A DNA stretch of 57,468 nt, from assembly GCF_030605225.1 (NCBI RefSeq), contig NZ_JAUWAV010000026.1, positions 1 to 57,468 on the forward strand. Direction: 5' to 3'. Source of the DNA: Geoalkalibacter sp. (GTDB taxonomy: Bacteria; Desulfobacterota; Desulfuromonadia; Desulfuromonadales; Geoalkalibacteraceae). Positions within the stretch are counted from its first letter, which is position 1. Every line of letters starts with the position of its first letter. Below, piece after piece: positions 49,159 to 57,468 of this stretch. Below the pieces are notes generated by a model. The model was not told the origin of the DNA. It made no database searches and worked only from the letters and a program-made list of their open reading frames with translations. Both the position numbers and the translations under genes were made by a program.

Positions 49159-50433
49159 ATGAACATCGCCATGTTCACCAACACCTATGCCCCCCATGTG
49201 GGAGGTGTCGCGCGCAGCGTCCTGACCTTCAGCAACGCGCTGCGCCGCCGCGGCCACCGAGTCCTGGTGGTCGCCCCTGAATTCGAAGAAATGCCGCACG
49301 AGGAACCTGACGTCCTGCGGCTGCCGGCCTGGCGCCATTTCAGCGAGGGCAACTTTTCCGTTCCCTTGCCGCTGCCGGGCCGGATCACCCGCGCCCTCAA
49401 CGCCCTGCGGCCCGACATCATGCACGCCCATCATCCCTTTCTGCTCGGCGAAACGGCCCTGCGTGCGGCCCACGCCCGCAATCTGCCGGTGGTCTTCACC
49501 CACCACACCCTTTACGAGCGCTATACCCACTATCTGCCGGGCGACTCTCCAGGCTTGCGTCAGTTTGCCGTCGAACTCGCCACGGGCTTCTGCAACCTGT
49601 GCGACGCGGTCATCGCACCCAGTTCCTCGGTGGCTCGCTTGCTCAAGGATCGCGGCGTGCGAACCTCCATCGAGGTCATTCCCACGGGGGTCGATCTCTC
49701 TCTTTTCCGCAGCGGCGACGGACAAAAGCTGCGTCGGCAATTGAATCTTTCCCCCGCAACCTTTCTCATCGGCCACGTCGGCCGCCTTGCGCCGGAAAAA
49801 GAGCCGCTGTTTCTCGCCGCGGCCGTGGCGCGCCACCTTCTGGCTCACCCCGACAGCCACTTTCTGCTCATCGGCAGCGGCCCCAGCGCCGCGGCCATGG
49901 AAGCATTGTTCGCCCAGCACAAGCTGACCCCCCGCCTGCACCGGCAACTAAGAATCACACCGGAAGAACTGGCCGATGCCTACGCCGCGATGGACGCATT
50001 TGTCTTTGCTTCCCGAAGCGAAACCCAGGGGCTGGTGCTCACCGAGGCCATGGCCGCTGGGGTACCGGTTATAGCCGTGGACGGTCCGGGAGTCTGCGAT
50101 GTGGTGCAAGAGGAGCACAACGGGCGACTGTTGGAAGGGCTCGATGAAAAGCAATTCGCGGCACGGCTCGACTGGCTGGCCGATTTGCCGCAAGAGCGGC
50201 GGCGCCTGCTGCGCCGTAACGCTCGCCACACCGCCGAGGACTATTCCTTGGATCGAACCGTCGATCGGCTCGTCGCGCTCTATGAGCGGCTGCACCACGG
50301 AAAAGCCCGCGTGCAAGACCTCGAAACCAGCCGCTGGGCGACAGCGCAGCGGTTTTTCGCCGAAGAATTCAAGATTCTCGCCAATCTGGCCCATGCGGCG
50401 GAACGCGTCGTCCACCGGCGAGAGGGCAACTGA
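49159..50433 (+). CDS. GT4 family glycosyltransferase
   Basis: A 424-residue GT-B glycosyltransferase. N-terminal MFTNTYAPHVGGVARSVLTF is the acceptor-domain signature. The donor domain has GHVGRLAPEKEPLFLAAAVA and the nucleotide-sugar motif SRSETQGLVLTEAMAAGVPVIA (E-x7-E pattern). It resembles enzymes that add sugars to lipids. Its stop is 2 bp before the start of the acyltransferase gene, so the two act in one pathway, possibly glycolipid or lipid A modification. Confidence 0.9.
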   Translation: MNIAMFTNTYAPHVGGVARSVLTFSNALRRRGHRVLVVAPEFEEMPHEEPDVLRLPAWRHFSEGNFSVPLPLPGRITRALNALRPDIMHAHHPFLLGETALRAAHARNLPVVFTHHTLYERYTHYLPGDSPGLRQFAVELATGFCNLCDAVIAPSSSVARLLKDRGVRTSIEVIPTGVDLSLFRSGDGQKLRRQLNLSPATFLIGHVGRLAPEKEPLFLAAAVARHLLAHPDSHFLLIGSGPSAAAMEALFAQHKLTPRLHRQLRITPEELADAYAAMDAFVFASRSETQGLVLTEAMAAGVPVIAVDGPGVCDVVQEEHNGRLLEGLDEKQFAARLDWLADLPQERRRLLRRNARHTAEDYSLDRTVDRLVALYERLHHGKARVQDLETSRWATAQRFFAEEFKILANLAHAAERVVHRREGN

Positions 50434-50435
50434 CC

Positions 50436-51077
50436 ATGAACCCGCTCATTTCGCTTCCGGCCGCCTTCGGCGCAAGCCTGCTCGGCCTTTTGCACCGCAG
50501 TTGGGAGGTCAAAACGACGGGCTTGGAACGTCTGGACGATCTCCTTGGCCAGGGCAAGCCGGTCCTGGTGATCTTCTGGCACGGCAAGTACCTGCCCTTG
50601 TTTCCCTTGCTCCAGGGGCGCGGCGCCTGCGTCTTCGCCAGCCAATCCCTGCGCGGCGAGATCATTTGCGCCCTTTGCCGGCGATTCGGTCACCACTGTT
50701 TCACCCTGGACGAGCAGATCGCTTTTCAGTCCCTGGCCACCCTGCGTCAAGCGTTGGCCCGCAGCCCCCTCGCGGCTCTGGTGCCCGACGGTCCCCGCGG
50801 CCCTTATCACCAAGTCAAACCCGGTCTCATCCGACTCTGCGGCGAGCTTTGCCTGACGCTCTTGCCGGCCTCGGTGACGGCACATCCCCGGCTGGTGCTC
50901 AAGCACCGCTGGGACCGCATGGAAGTGCCTTGGCCCTATGCCCGCGTCAGCCTGGCCTTCGGCGCGCCCCTTGAGATCCCCCGCGACCTCGACCACCCTT
51001 CCCTGCAAATGTGGGCCGAGCGGGTGCGGGAGGCCCTGGAGGCCGCCGACGCCCAGGCGTCGGCCCGCCTCGAATGA
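50436..51077 (+). CDS. DUF374 lysophospholipid acyltransferase-like protein
   Basis: A 213-residue protein of the DUF374/LPLAT group. The N-terminal HGKYLPLFPLL (HxxxxP), ASQSLRGEIICAL and VPDGPRGPYHQVKPGLIRL segments are characteristic of this acyltransferase family, which lacks the full HX4D spacing of PlsC. It starts 2 bp after the glycosyltransferase stop. Together they probably modify an envelope lipid. Confidence 0.88.
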   Translation: MNPLISLPAAFGASLLGLLHRSWEVKTTGLERLDDLLGQGKPVLVIFWHGKYLPLFPLLQGRGACVFASQSLRGEIICALCRRFGHHCFTLDEQIAFQSLATLRQALARSPLAALVPDGPRGPYHQVKPGLIRLCGELCLTLLPASVTAHPRLVLKHRWDRMEVPWPYARVSLAFGAPLEIPRDLDHPSLQMWAERVREALEAADAQASARLE

Positions 51078-51103
51078 TGTCCCCTCCGATCGTGCAAAAA
51101 AAA

Positions 51104-51132
51104 GAGCGGGCACCCTTTCGGCATGCCCGCTC
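51104..51132 (-). terminator. Terminator between acyltransferase and hcp
   Basis: A 9-bp stem (GAGCGGGCA, 11-nt loop) with eight T on the minus strand lies 34 bp past the hcp stop. It also falls after the plus-strand acyltransferase. Confidence 0.8.
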
Positions 51133-51165
51133 CCTACCCTCTCAATGTTTCTCAGCGCACCGGCC

Positions 51166-52809
51166 TTAGCCCGCGAGCATCTGCTTGATGTCCTCCTCCA
51201 CAGTGCCGATGGGTGCGAGGTTGAAATTTTGCACCAGGAAATTAAGCACGTTGGGGGTAACGAAAGCCGGCAGACTGGGGCCGATCTTCATGTTCTGGAT
51301 ACCCAGGGAAAGCAGCGACAGCAAGACGACCACGGCCTTCTGCTCGTACCAGGACAAGACGATGGACAGGGGCAGATCATTGACCCCGCAGTTGAAGGCC
51401 TTGGCCAGGGCCAGGGCGATCTGCACCGCCGAGTAGGCGTCGTTGCACTGACCGACGTCGAGCAGGCGCGGAATGCCGCCGATGTCGCCGAGCTCAAGCT
51501 TGTTGAAACGATATTTGCCGCAGGCCAGGGTGAGGATCACCGTGTCCTTGGGCAGTTGTTCGGCGAGTTGGGTGTAGTAGTTGCGTCCCGGCTTGGCGCC
51601 GTCGCAGCCGCCGATGACGAAAAAGCGCTTGATATCGCCGGCCTTGACCGCGGCGATGACCTTGTCCGCAAGCCCCAGCACGGCATCATGGCCGCAGCCG
51701 GTGAGGATGTTCTTGTCCGTTTTTTCCGCGAAGCCTTGCGCCTTCTGCGCGGCGGCGATGACTTCGGAGAAATCCCAGCCCTCGATGTGCTTGACGCCCG
51801 GCCATTTCACGCGTCCCCAGGTGAACAGGCGATCCTTGTAGCTGTCGGCGGGGCGTTGGATGCAGTTGGTGTTGAAGATGATGGCGCCGGGGAATTCCTG
51901 AAATTCCTGGTACTGGTTCTGCCAGGCGCTGCCGAAGTTGGCGACCAGATGCTTGTATTTCTTGAGCCCCGGATAGCCGTGGGCGGGCAGCATCTCGACA
52001 TGGGTGTAAATGTTGATGCCCTTGCCTTCGGTCTGCTTGAGCAGCTCTTCGAGCATCTTGAGATCGTGCCCGGAGACCAGGATCGCCTTGCCGGCCTTGG
52101 CGCCGATATTCACGGGAGTGGGGGTGGGTTTTTGGTAATGCTCGATGTGCGCCTGATTGAGCAGGCCCATGCACTTGATGTTGGTCTGGCCGCACTCGAC
52201 GCACAGGCCGACGAAATCCATCAGTCCCAGCTTGTTCTCGGCGACGGCGGCCAAGGCTTTGTGCAAAAAGGCATAGATCTCATTGTCGTCCTTGCCGAGG
52301 ATGTGGGCGTGGTCGGCATAAGCGGCCATGCCCTTGCAGCCATAAAGCAGGATGTTCTGCACGCTGTTGATGTCGGGGTCGCTGTTGAAACTCTTGACGC
52401 CGCGTTTCTTACCGAGCGCCACCATCTCCTCGCGACTCGCTGGACAGGGCCAGTTGGCCGCGGCATCGGGAACCTCGCCGATATAGGGCCCGCCGTTGAC
52501 CTTTTCAAACAACGCCCAGGCCTTGTCGCGCATCTCCACGGTTTTCCGCACCACGGCGGAGCAGCTTTCGGGATCGAAATCGACATTGGTCACGGTGGTG
52601 AACAGCGCCTCAATCATGTGCACATCGATTTCGCGATCGACGGCACCTTTTTCGCGGGCCTTGTGCGCCCAGAAGGCCATGCCCATCAAGCCCCAGACGA
52701 TGAGATTCTGCAAGGCCGCGACTTCCGGAGTTTTTCCGCATACGCCGATCTTGGTGCAACCGGTTCCCTGCGCAGCCTGTTCACACTGGAAACAGAACAT
52801 CTCTTCCAT
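51166..52809 (-). CDS. hcp: Hydroxylamine reductase/hybrid cluster protein
   Basis: A 547-residue hybrid cluster protein, which reduces NO or hydroxylamine and protects against nitrosative stress. The N-terminal cluster motif is MFCFQCEQAAQGTGC...CGKTPEV (C6, C9, C18, C24). The hybrid cluster ligands are visible in ECGQTN, IFNTNCIQRP, LTGCGHD and DVGQCNDAYSA. Start follows GGAGG. The 300-bp upstream region holds short repeats and palindromes that could bind a redox regulator. The Hcr reductase partner gene is absent from the window. Confidence 0.96.
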   Translation of the reverse strand: MEEMFCFQCEQAAQGTGCTKIGVCGKTPEVAALQNLIVWGLMGMAFWAHKAREKGAVDREIDVHMIEALFTTVTNVDFDPESCSAVVRKTVEMRDKAWALFEKVNGGPYIGEVPDAAANWPCPASREEMVALGKKRGVKSFNSDPDINSVQNILLYGCKGMAAYADHAHILGKDDNEIYAFLHKALAAVAENKLGLMDFVGLCVECGQTNIKCMGLLNQAHIEHYQKPTPTPVNIGAKAGKAILVSGHDLKMLEELLKQTEGKGINIYTHVEMLPAHGYPGLKKYKHLVANFGSAWQNQYQEFQEFPGAIIFNTNCIQRPADSYKDRLFTWGRVKWPGVKHIEGWDFSEVIAAAQKAQGFAEKTDKNILTGCGHDAVLGLADKVIAAVKAGDIKRFFVIGGCDGAKPGRNYYTQLAEQLPKDTVILTLACGKYRFNKLELGDIGGIPRLLDVGQCNDAYSAVQIALALAKAFNCGVNDLPLSIVLSWYEQKAVVVLLSLLSLGIQNMKIGPSLPAFVTPNVLNFLVQNFNLAPIGTVEEDIKQMLAG

Positions 52810-53118
52810 GCCTTGTTACCTCCTTCGAGATTGTGTTGACCAACCCTTTGTGATGAATTCCCGGAGAAGTAGCCTCAACGCGTTTTGCCGAGGGGCCCTT
52901 AGGGACGAAACCAACAAGGTTTTAGGTTAGCAGGATATGAACGATTTTCCACTGATTCGGAAAATTCCTGCTTTTCCTTCATCTCTCTCCGGCACGCCGG
53001 GATGCGCAAAAACTTCAACCAATTTGTCAAGGTAGAAATCGCAAATATCTGTGATATAAAGAAATAAAGGCAATTCAAATATCGCTTTTTCGGATCCGCA
53101 ATGGAAAGGAGCGTTGTC
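52810..53118. other. Regulatory region between hcp and small plus-strand gene
   Basis: A 309-bp divergent intergenic region. It holds ATATC-TGT-GATAT, a palindrome at 53046-53058, and CAAATATC at 53042-53049 and again at 53076-53083. TTGACA on the minus strand (53029-53024) has no convincing -10. It is AT-rich relative to the surroundings. I cannot assign a named regulator, although hcp is usually under NO/redox control. Confidence 0.4.
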
Positions 53119-53310
53119 ATGTTGCGTCACAATGAATTTGAAGCCATCTGCCGAGACGTATCGTCCGGCGCCCGCATGCGCGTGCAGCATATCGTCACCC
53201 ACCAGTCGGGTCGAGTCATCGCCTGCACCAGCGGAGACTTTCTTGAGGTTGAATTGGACAACGGCGAGCACAGAAGCTGGTCGAAGGACAACATCAAGCT
53301 TCTGCACTGA
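53119..53310 (+). CDS. Small conserved-looking protein, unknown function
   Basis: A 63-residue protein, MLRHNEFEAICRDV..., beginning at the ATG that follows AAGGAG by 7 bp; an in-frame ATG at 53101 lies before that site. Near-beta pattern and ending HRSWSKDNIKLLH, with VRVIACTSGDFLEVELDNGE-like strand (read as GRVIACTSGDFLEVELDNGE), suggest a small SH3-like or OB-like domain. No family is recognised. It is divergent from hcp. Confidence 0.6.
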   Translation: MLRHNEFEAICRDVSSGARMRVQHIVTHQSGRVIACTSGDFLEVELDNGEHRSWSKDNIKLLH

Positions 53311-53376
53311 AGACGCGGAGAAGGCGGATGGTCTTGCGCGCGACGGAAAGAGAGCGAAGGCCGAGGGAAGGAAGGT

Positions 53377-54081
53377 TTACTCGAAGGTAATTTTCGTGAT
53401 GCCCGGAATCGTGGCGATGGCCGCGGTCAACTCTCGCCCGATCCTCTGGCGATGCTGGGTGATGATGAAGCGGTAAACAACACTCTGGTGTTGAAGGTCG
53501 TAGGTCGAGCCGATGTCATGGATGCGCAGATTTTTTTCCGCGAAGACGCGTTCAAGTTCGGGATAGATATCCGGGCTTGTACCGGCCGTGACGATCAGAT
53601 GCAGATAACGGTCCTTGCGGATAATCGGCTCCAGCCGCTTCAAAGCAATCAGGCCGAAGAGGGCGACCCCCGCGGCGATGATTCCCGGGCCGACGATTCC
53701 CGCACCGAATGCCATTCCCAAACCGGCGACCAGCCAGAGGGAGGCCGCCGTGGTCAGGCCGCGGATCGAGAGCCCTTCCTTGATGATCACGCCGGCGCCG
53801 AGAAAGCCGATGCCGGTGACGATTTGCGCGGCGACGCGCGAGGGATCGAGCCGCAGGGGGGTGGTTTGCCCGTCGAAGCCGCCGTATTTGAGGAAAAAAG
53901 CCTCGGAGATGATCATCATGAGGCAGGCACCGACCGAAACCAGCAAATGGGTGCGCAAACCCGCCGGACGGCCATGCTTTTCGCGCTCCAGGCCAATGGC
54001 GCCGCCGACCAGGGCGGCGAGCAGAATTTTGATCAGAACAGCGAGTTCATAGCTACCCCATAGCGTGTGCGGTAAAAACAT
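53377..54081 (-). CDS. MgtC/SapB family membrane protein
   Basis: A 234-residue protein with an N-terminal MgtC domain: LAALVGGAIGLEREKHGRPAGLRTHLLVSVGAC, given here in parts as AIGLEREKHGRPAGLRTH, and IGFLGAGVIIKEG with TTAASLWLVAGLGMA. Four to five membrane helices are followed by a soluble ACT-like C-terminal domain from about 150 (YLHLIVTAGTSPDIYPELE). MgtC proteins modulate ATP synthase or membrane potential in low magnesium. It is not next to mgtA in this window. Confidence 0.92.
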   Translation of the reverse strand: MFLPHTLWGSYELAVLIKILLAALVGGAIGLEREKHGRPAGLRTHLLVSVGACLMMIISEAFFLKYGGFDGQTTPLRLDPSRVAAQIVTGIGFLGAGVIIKEGLSIRGLTTAASLWLVAGLGMAFGAGIVGPGIIAAGVALFGLIALKRLEPIIRKDRYLHLIVTAGTSPDIYPELERVFAEKNLRIHDIGSTYDLQHQSVVYRFIITQHRQRIGRELTAAIATIPGITKITFE

Positions 54082-54191
54082 GGCTCGACCTGATTCCGGA
54101 AATAGGCACTGAGTTTATTTGAAAATCCTAACAGCAAATTGAAATTTTTCCAATCATCAAAATAGATCGGCCACGCACCCAATGCCTTCCC

Positions 54192-55370
54192 TCAAGTCCC
54201 TGCCCCCTCAATCTTCTCGGTCTTGATGAACTGAACCGCAATCAGATTCATCGCTCCCAGCACCGCCCCGAAAATAAACGGAATGCGGTAATCCAGCATC
54301 CACAGGGCGCCCCCCACCACCGGCAACACCACGGCGGCGATATGGTTGATGGTGAAGCCCACCGCCATGCTCGGAGCGATATCGGCGGGATCGGCAACCT
54401 TCTGGAAGTAGGTGTTCACCGCCACGGCAAAATTAAACAGAACGAAATCGACGATATACATGGCCCCGGCAAGGAGGGGCGAGGTGGTGAAGGCATAGGT
54501 GAGAAAGACGCAGATAATGCCGCAATATTCGACGCTCAAAATGCGGCGCTCGCCGAAATGCACGATGGCACGCCCGATAAGAGGATTGAACAGAAAATTG
54601 ATGAGATTGTTGATGATAAACAGAATCGTCATGTCCCGCACCGAATAATCAAAGACTTTCACCAGCAAAAACAGGGAAAAGGCGATGAAAATCTGACGAC
54701 GCGCTCCGGACATGAAGGTGAGGAAATAGTAGAGAAAATAGCGTCGGCGCAAGACCATGCGCTGATTCTGGAGCGGCAGGTCAGGGCGACTCGGCTTGAG
54801 GCAAAGTGCCCAGCAGGCCAAAATCATCACCAGCGCACCGAGCAGTAGATACATCCAGCGAAAATCGAGCAGGCCGCCTAGAATCCAGATGAGACCGGCG
54901 GTCCCGATGCTGGCCAGGGCCGCGATGCTGCGCAGCCGCCCGTAGACCAGGGGTGCGGTCGTGGTGGTGAAATATTGCAGGGTCAGGGAATTGTTGGTGG
55001 TTTCAAAATAATGAAAGCCAAAGCTCATGATGAGCGTCGTCAGGATCAGTCCCCCCAGGGTCGGGAAAAATCCGGTCAATGCGACACCGAGACCGAGGCA
55101 GAGAATGGAGAATGCCGCCAGCCGATGTTCCCGCACCAGCAGCAGCACAAAGACCACCAGCAGGGCCAGAAAGCCGGGGATTTCGCGAATGGATTGGATC
55201 AGACCGACTTCGGCGCCGTCCAGGCCCACCACCTCGACGGCAAAATTATTGAAAAGAATCGACCACCCCTGCAAACCCACCGTTGAGGCGACGGTGAGGA
55301 TCAACAGAAAATGCAGCATGGGCCGCTGAGCATTGGGAATCATGAGGGATCGCCGCTGCGATTTGGGCAC
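54192..55370 (-). CDS. MFS transporter linked to AOR gene
   Basis: A 392-residue major facilitator with about twelve helices. Motifs include GLIQSIREIPGFLALLVVF and FETTNNSLTLQYF. The start lies 11 bp after the aldehyde oxidoreductase stop, without a clear ribosome-binding site; an internal ATG at 55343 is also possible. The two genes very likely share a transcript, which suggests the transporter moves an acid or aldehyde-related substrate of the oxidoreductase; this is inference. Confidence 0.82.
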   Translation of the reverse strand: MPKSQRRSLMIPNAQRPMLHFLLILTVASTVGLQGWSILFNNFAVEVVGLDGAEVGLIQSIREIPGFLALLVVFVLLLVREHRLAAFSILCLGLGVALTGFFPTLGGLILTTLIMSFGFHYFETTNNSLTLQYFTTTTAPLVYGRLRSIAALASIGTAGLIWILGGLLDFRWMYLLLGALVMILACWALCLKPSRPDLPLQNQRMVLRRRYFLYYFLTFMSGARRQIFIAFSLFLLVKVFDYSVRDMTILFIINNLINFLFNPLIGRAIVHFGERRILSVEYCGIICVFLTYAFTTSPLLAGAMYIVDFVLFNFAVAVNTYFQKVADPADIAPSMAVGFTINHIAAVVLPVVGGALWMLDYRIPFIFGAVLGAMNLIAVQFIKTEKIEGAGT

Positions 55371-55381
55371 ATGAGCTGATT

Positions 55382-57259
55382 TCAGAAAAACTCCCGAAGA
55401 CTCTCGTCAATGCCTTTCAGGGTCTCGTACCAGAATTCCCGCGCCGCCTCGACCGGGTCCGCGTTGAATTTTGCGAGCCACTCGCCGAGACGTGGATCCG
55501 TTTCTTGATCGATCTCCTTCTTGCGCTGCAAAAAGGTGCGCAAATAATCGATATTGCGCTGGGATTCCCAGAAAATCGGACTGTTGCGGCTGTTAAGGCG
55601 GCCGGCGAGAACATCGATGCCGCGCAGGAAGCGCTCCTTACCGTCGTACAGGGCACCTACCACCTCGGGCAGCATGTCCTCGGCCCAGCCGCGGTGAAAG
55701 CGGCAGATGCCCAAATTGTCGAGAATGAGTTCCTTCTTCATGCGCTCCGCGCACATCCGACCTAGGGTGCGGGGTGGAATGAAGTCGTGGCTGTAGATCA
55801 TGTAGTACTTGCCCATGATCGCCATGGGCGCCAACACCCCGGACACCCAGTACTGGTTGGGCACCATCCAGCCGCGCCGGTTGAAGGCGACGTACACCAG
55901 AAGGTCGTGCAGCGCCGTGCCCTTCTTGCGGGAGTGGATGCGGCTCCATTTGCGCACCCCTTCGCGGAAATCGAGAATGCCGCGGCGCTCGAGAATGGCG
56001 TCGATCAGTTCGCAGCCGAGTTCCGCATTGTGCAGGGAATCGGCGACCACATCGAACCCTTCCATCTCCCAGCGCGGCAATCGGGTCACGCCCAACTCCT
56101 CGCAGCTCAGTACGCCCTCATCCAGCAGATCCATAAGCCAGGCCAACACGCCGCCGCCGGAAATGGCATCGAAGCCCATGGCATCGCAATGATGATTGAG
56201 TTTTTCCGCCGCCCGCTGATCGAAAATTCCGCACAAGGGGCCCAGAGTCTGGTAGGGCTCGTAGTCTTTCTTGTAAGCGCCGCGCATCTTTTTACACACG
56301 GCGGCGCAAGGTTCGCCGCAGGTGGCTTGCTGCTTGGGTTGAATGGTCTCTTCGTTGAACTGCTTGAGATAATGGTCAACCACCAGGTTCTGCTGCAAGG
56401 TCCGCCGCTGTTCTTCCGTCCAGAAAATAGTGCGATAATTGAAGGCAAGGAGCTTGCCCCCCATGCCCGCGTAGTTGACGCCGAAGGTGCCGCCGGTGTT
56501 GAACTTTTCGTCATAGCGGTACTTGGTGGTCACCTCCAGATCTTTCTGCATCAAGCGCAGGTTGTACTTGTTCTGGAACCACTCGTCGGCCACTTTTCGG
56601 TCGCGGAAGTCCTCATCCACCAGGGTGCCGCCGTAGATGATCGCCACGATGCCGTGGTTTTGCACCATGGCGCTGCCGAATCCGCCGCGCCCGGCCCAGG
56701 TGTCGACATAGCTGATCTTTCCTTTGGTGATCGGTACCGACATGATTCCGCCCATGTCGGTATGCATGGCTGCCGGGCCGGTGACCAGGATGCGCGGATC
56801 ATTTTCGTAGCGGTCGCTGAATTTTTCATAAACCTGATCGGTGAGCGCATAAACGCCGGTGCGCCCTTCTTTCCAGATGGCTTCCACGGCGACGGGAACG
56901 ACCTCGACCTCGATTTCCTCACCATGGTTGCGGTTGAGGTAGAGCACCGAAGGCACGGGCGCCTTGCCCACCAGACTGAGCATGTTGATGCCCAGGTTGT
57001 CGAACACCAGCCCCGCGCCCCCCATGGAACTGATGTAATAGCCCTGCCAGCAGGGAGAAAATCCGGTCAGAATCAGGCGATTGGAGCCTGGGAAAATGGA
57101 ACCGGCAAAAATGCCCACCCCGAAATTGAGACTGCGGTATTCCTCGGCGAGATGGATGCCCAGATCGACGGGACCGAAATACCGATCCAAAGCATATTTT
57201 TTCAATTTGTAGAACCCGGTTGCCGGATCCACCAGCAACACCCGCTGAAATCTGTCCAT
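55382..57259 (-). CDS. Aldehyde:ferredoxin oxidoreductase family protein
   Basis: A 625-residue tungsto/molybdo-pterin oxidoreductase. The N-terminal domain has the family pattern VLLVDPATGFYKL and GSNRLILTGFSP, with pterin-binding TWAGRGGFGSAMVQNHG. The 4Fe-4S ligands include CGEPCAAVCKK and later LGICRFHRGWAED. It catalyses aldehyde to acid oxidation, or the reverse, coupled to ferredoxin; some members act on aromatic acyl substrates. Start follows GAGGTG; the upstream frame extends through the IS boundary and is not used. An IS3-type element abuts its 5' side, only about 75 bp away. Confidence 0.9.
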   Translation of the reverse strand: MDRFQRVLLVDPATGFYKLKKYALDRYFGPVDLGIHLAEEYRSLNFGVGIFAGSIFPGSNRLILTGFSPCWQGYYISSMGGAGLVFDNLGINMLSLVGKAPVPSVLYLNRNHGEEIEVEVVPVAVEAIWKEGRTGVYALTDQVYEKFSDRYENDPRILVTGPAAMHTDMGGIMSVPITKGKISYVDTWAGRGGFGSAMVQNHGIVAIIYGGTLVDEDFRDRKVADEWFQNKYNLRLMQKDLEVTTKYRYDEKFNTGGTFGVNYAGMGGKLLAFNYRTIFWTEEQRRTLQQNLVVDHYLKQFNEETIQPKQQATCGEPCAAVCKKMRGAYKKDYEPYQTLGPLCGIFDQRAAEKLNHHCDAMGFDAISGGGVLAWLMDLLDEGVLSCEELGVTRLPRWEMEGFDVVADSLHNAELGCELIDAILERRGILDFREGVRKWSRIHSRKKGTALHDLLVYVAFNRRGWMVPNQYWVSGVLAPMAIMGKYYMIYSHDFIPPRTLGRMCAERMKKELILDNLGICRFHRGWAEDMLPEVVGALYDGKERFLRGIDVLAGRLNSRNSPIFWESQRNIDYLRTFLQRKKEIDQETDPRLGEWLAKFNADPVEAAREFWYETLKGIDESLREFF

Positions 57260-57332
57260 ACCACACCTCGTCTCGATGACTGTGTCCACAAGCAGCGCAT
57301 CAAATAGAAACGGACCTATAACCCAAAAGAGG

Positions 57333-57468
57333 TGGTCCCCATAAATCGGACAGCGTGCCAAGGTGGATCACCGCACACTGACGAAGGAGGAACACCCGTG
57401 AGCACGACCCGACGCAGACGCTTTTCCGCCGAGTTCAAGGCCAAGGTTGCCCTTGAGGCGATTCGCGG
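57333..57468 (+). mobile_element. Left end of an IS3-family insertion sequence
   Basis: TGGTCCCCATAAATCGGACA from 57333 is a typical TG-starting terminal inverted repeat of the IS3 group. About 65 bp on, a transposase OrfA begins. The element continues beyond the window, so its length, right end and target duplication cannot be seen. It lies in the promoter region of the AOR gene. Confidence 0.75.
57398..57468 (+). CDS. IS3 transposase OrfA, 5' part only
   Basis: The first 23 codons (GTG start after AAGGAGG) read MSTTRRRRFSAEFKAKVALE, the N-terminal helix-turn-helix of IS3-family OrfA. The rest is outside the window. Confidence 0.85.
   Translation, partial: MSTTRRRRFSAEFKAKVALEAIR

Noticed and set aside
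55787-57307. A 506-codon plus-strand open frame
   Set aside because: Antisense to the aldehyde oxidoreductase gene, whose motifs are clear. The frame lacks a credible ribosome-binding site and recognisable domains.
1-57468. CRISPR arrays, integrase/attachment sites, plasmid or phage origin
   Set aside because: No regularly spaced repeats, integrase genes or attachment duplications next to the tRNA-Val were seen.

Overview
The window reads as GC-rich chromosomal DNA from an anaerobic or microaerophilic deltaproteobacterium of the Desulfuromonadales type (Geobacter/Desulfuromonas/Geoalkalibacter-like). This is inferred from gene content: hybrid cluster protein, aldehyde:ferredoxin oxidoreductase, bacteriohemerythrin, many Cache/PAS histidine kinases, REC-HD-GYP and GGDEF proteins, an MglA-like GTPase, and B12-dependent acyl-CoA mutase accessories. 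No rRNA, phage or CRISPR array is visible. There is one tRNA gene, tRNA-Val(CAC), and one IS3-type insertion sequence cut by the right edge.

Layout. 1-2.9 kb: end of a type VI secretion module (extended VgrG and a truncated following gene). 2.9-7.2 kb: minus-strand metabolic and membrane genes (ferredoxin/class II aldolase pair, lipoprotein peptidase, nitroreductase, DUF4126). 7.4-12.6 kb: a Cache-only sensor, MazG-like pyrophosphohydrolase, a PHP-aminoglycoside-phosphotransferase-like fusion, an MBL hydrolase and a nicotinamidase-like hydrolase. 12.7-19.6 kb: a four-gene plus-strand envelope export cassette (DUF1302, DUF1329, YCF48-like, MMPL/RND). 19.8-22.7 kb: diguanylate cyclase with a degenerate receiver, tautomerase, SUI1/YciH, DCC protein, exonuclease III.

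22.7-35.1 kb: the most striking part, a tightly packed nine-gene minus-strand signalling operon. In transcription order it holds a PAS histidine kinase, a Cache-HAMP-PAS histidine kinase, a REC-PAS regulator, a REC-HD-GYP phosphodiesterase, an MglA-like GTPase, a soluble histidine kinase, a REC-GspE/PilB-type ATPase with C-terminal zinc ribbons, a stand-alone response regulator and a bacteriohemerythrin. Several junctions overlap by 4-8 bp. I infer a redox/oxygen-responsive phosphorelay that controls a secretion/pilus-type ATPase through a small GTPase and c-di-GMP.

35.2-39.5 kb: DUF3617 protein, tRNA-Val with its own promoter and terminator, MeaB GTPase, free B12-binding subunit, cobalamin adenosyltransferase, two hotdog thioesterases and a thiamine-binding-type protein. 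39.6-47.7 kb: another Cache histidine kinase, a secreted protein, a UPF0104 flippase-like protein, an MgtA-type P-ATPase, an MFS transporter and a DUF302 protein. 47.8-57.5 kb: archaeal-type S-adenosylmethionine synthetase, glycosyltransferase, lysophospholipid acyltransferase, Hcp, MgtC, MFS, tungsten-type AOR family oxidoreductase and the left end of an IS3-family element.

Starts were chosen from ribosome-binding sites and family N-termini. Functions come from recognised motifs read by eye; no database search was possible.
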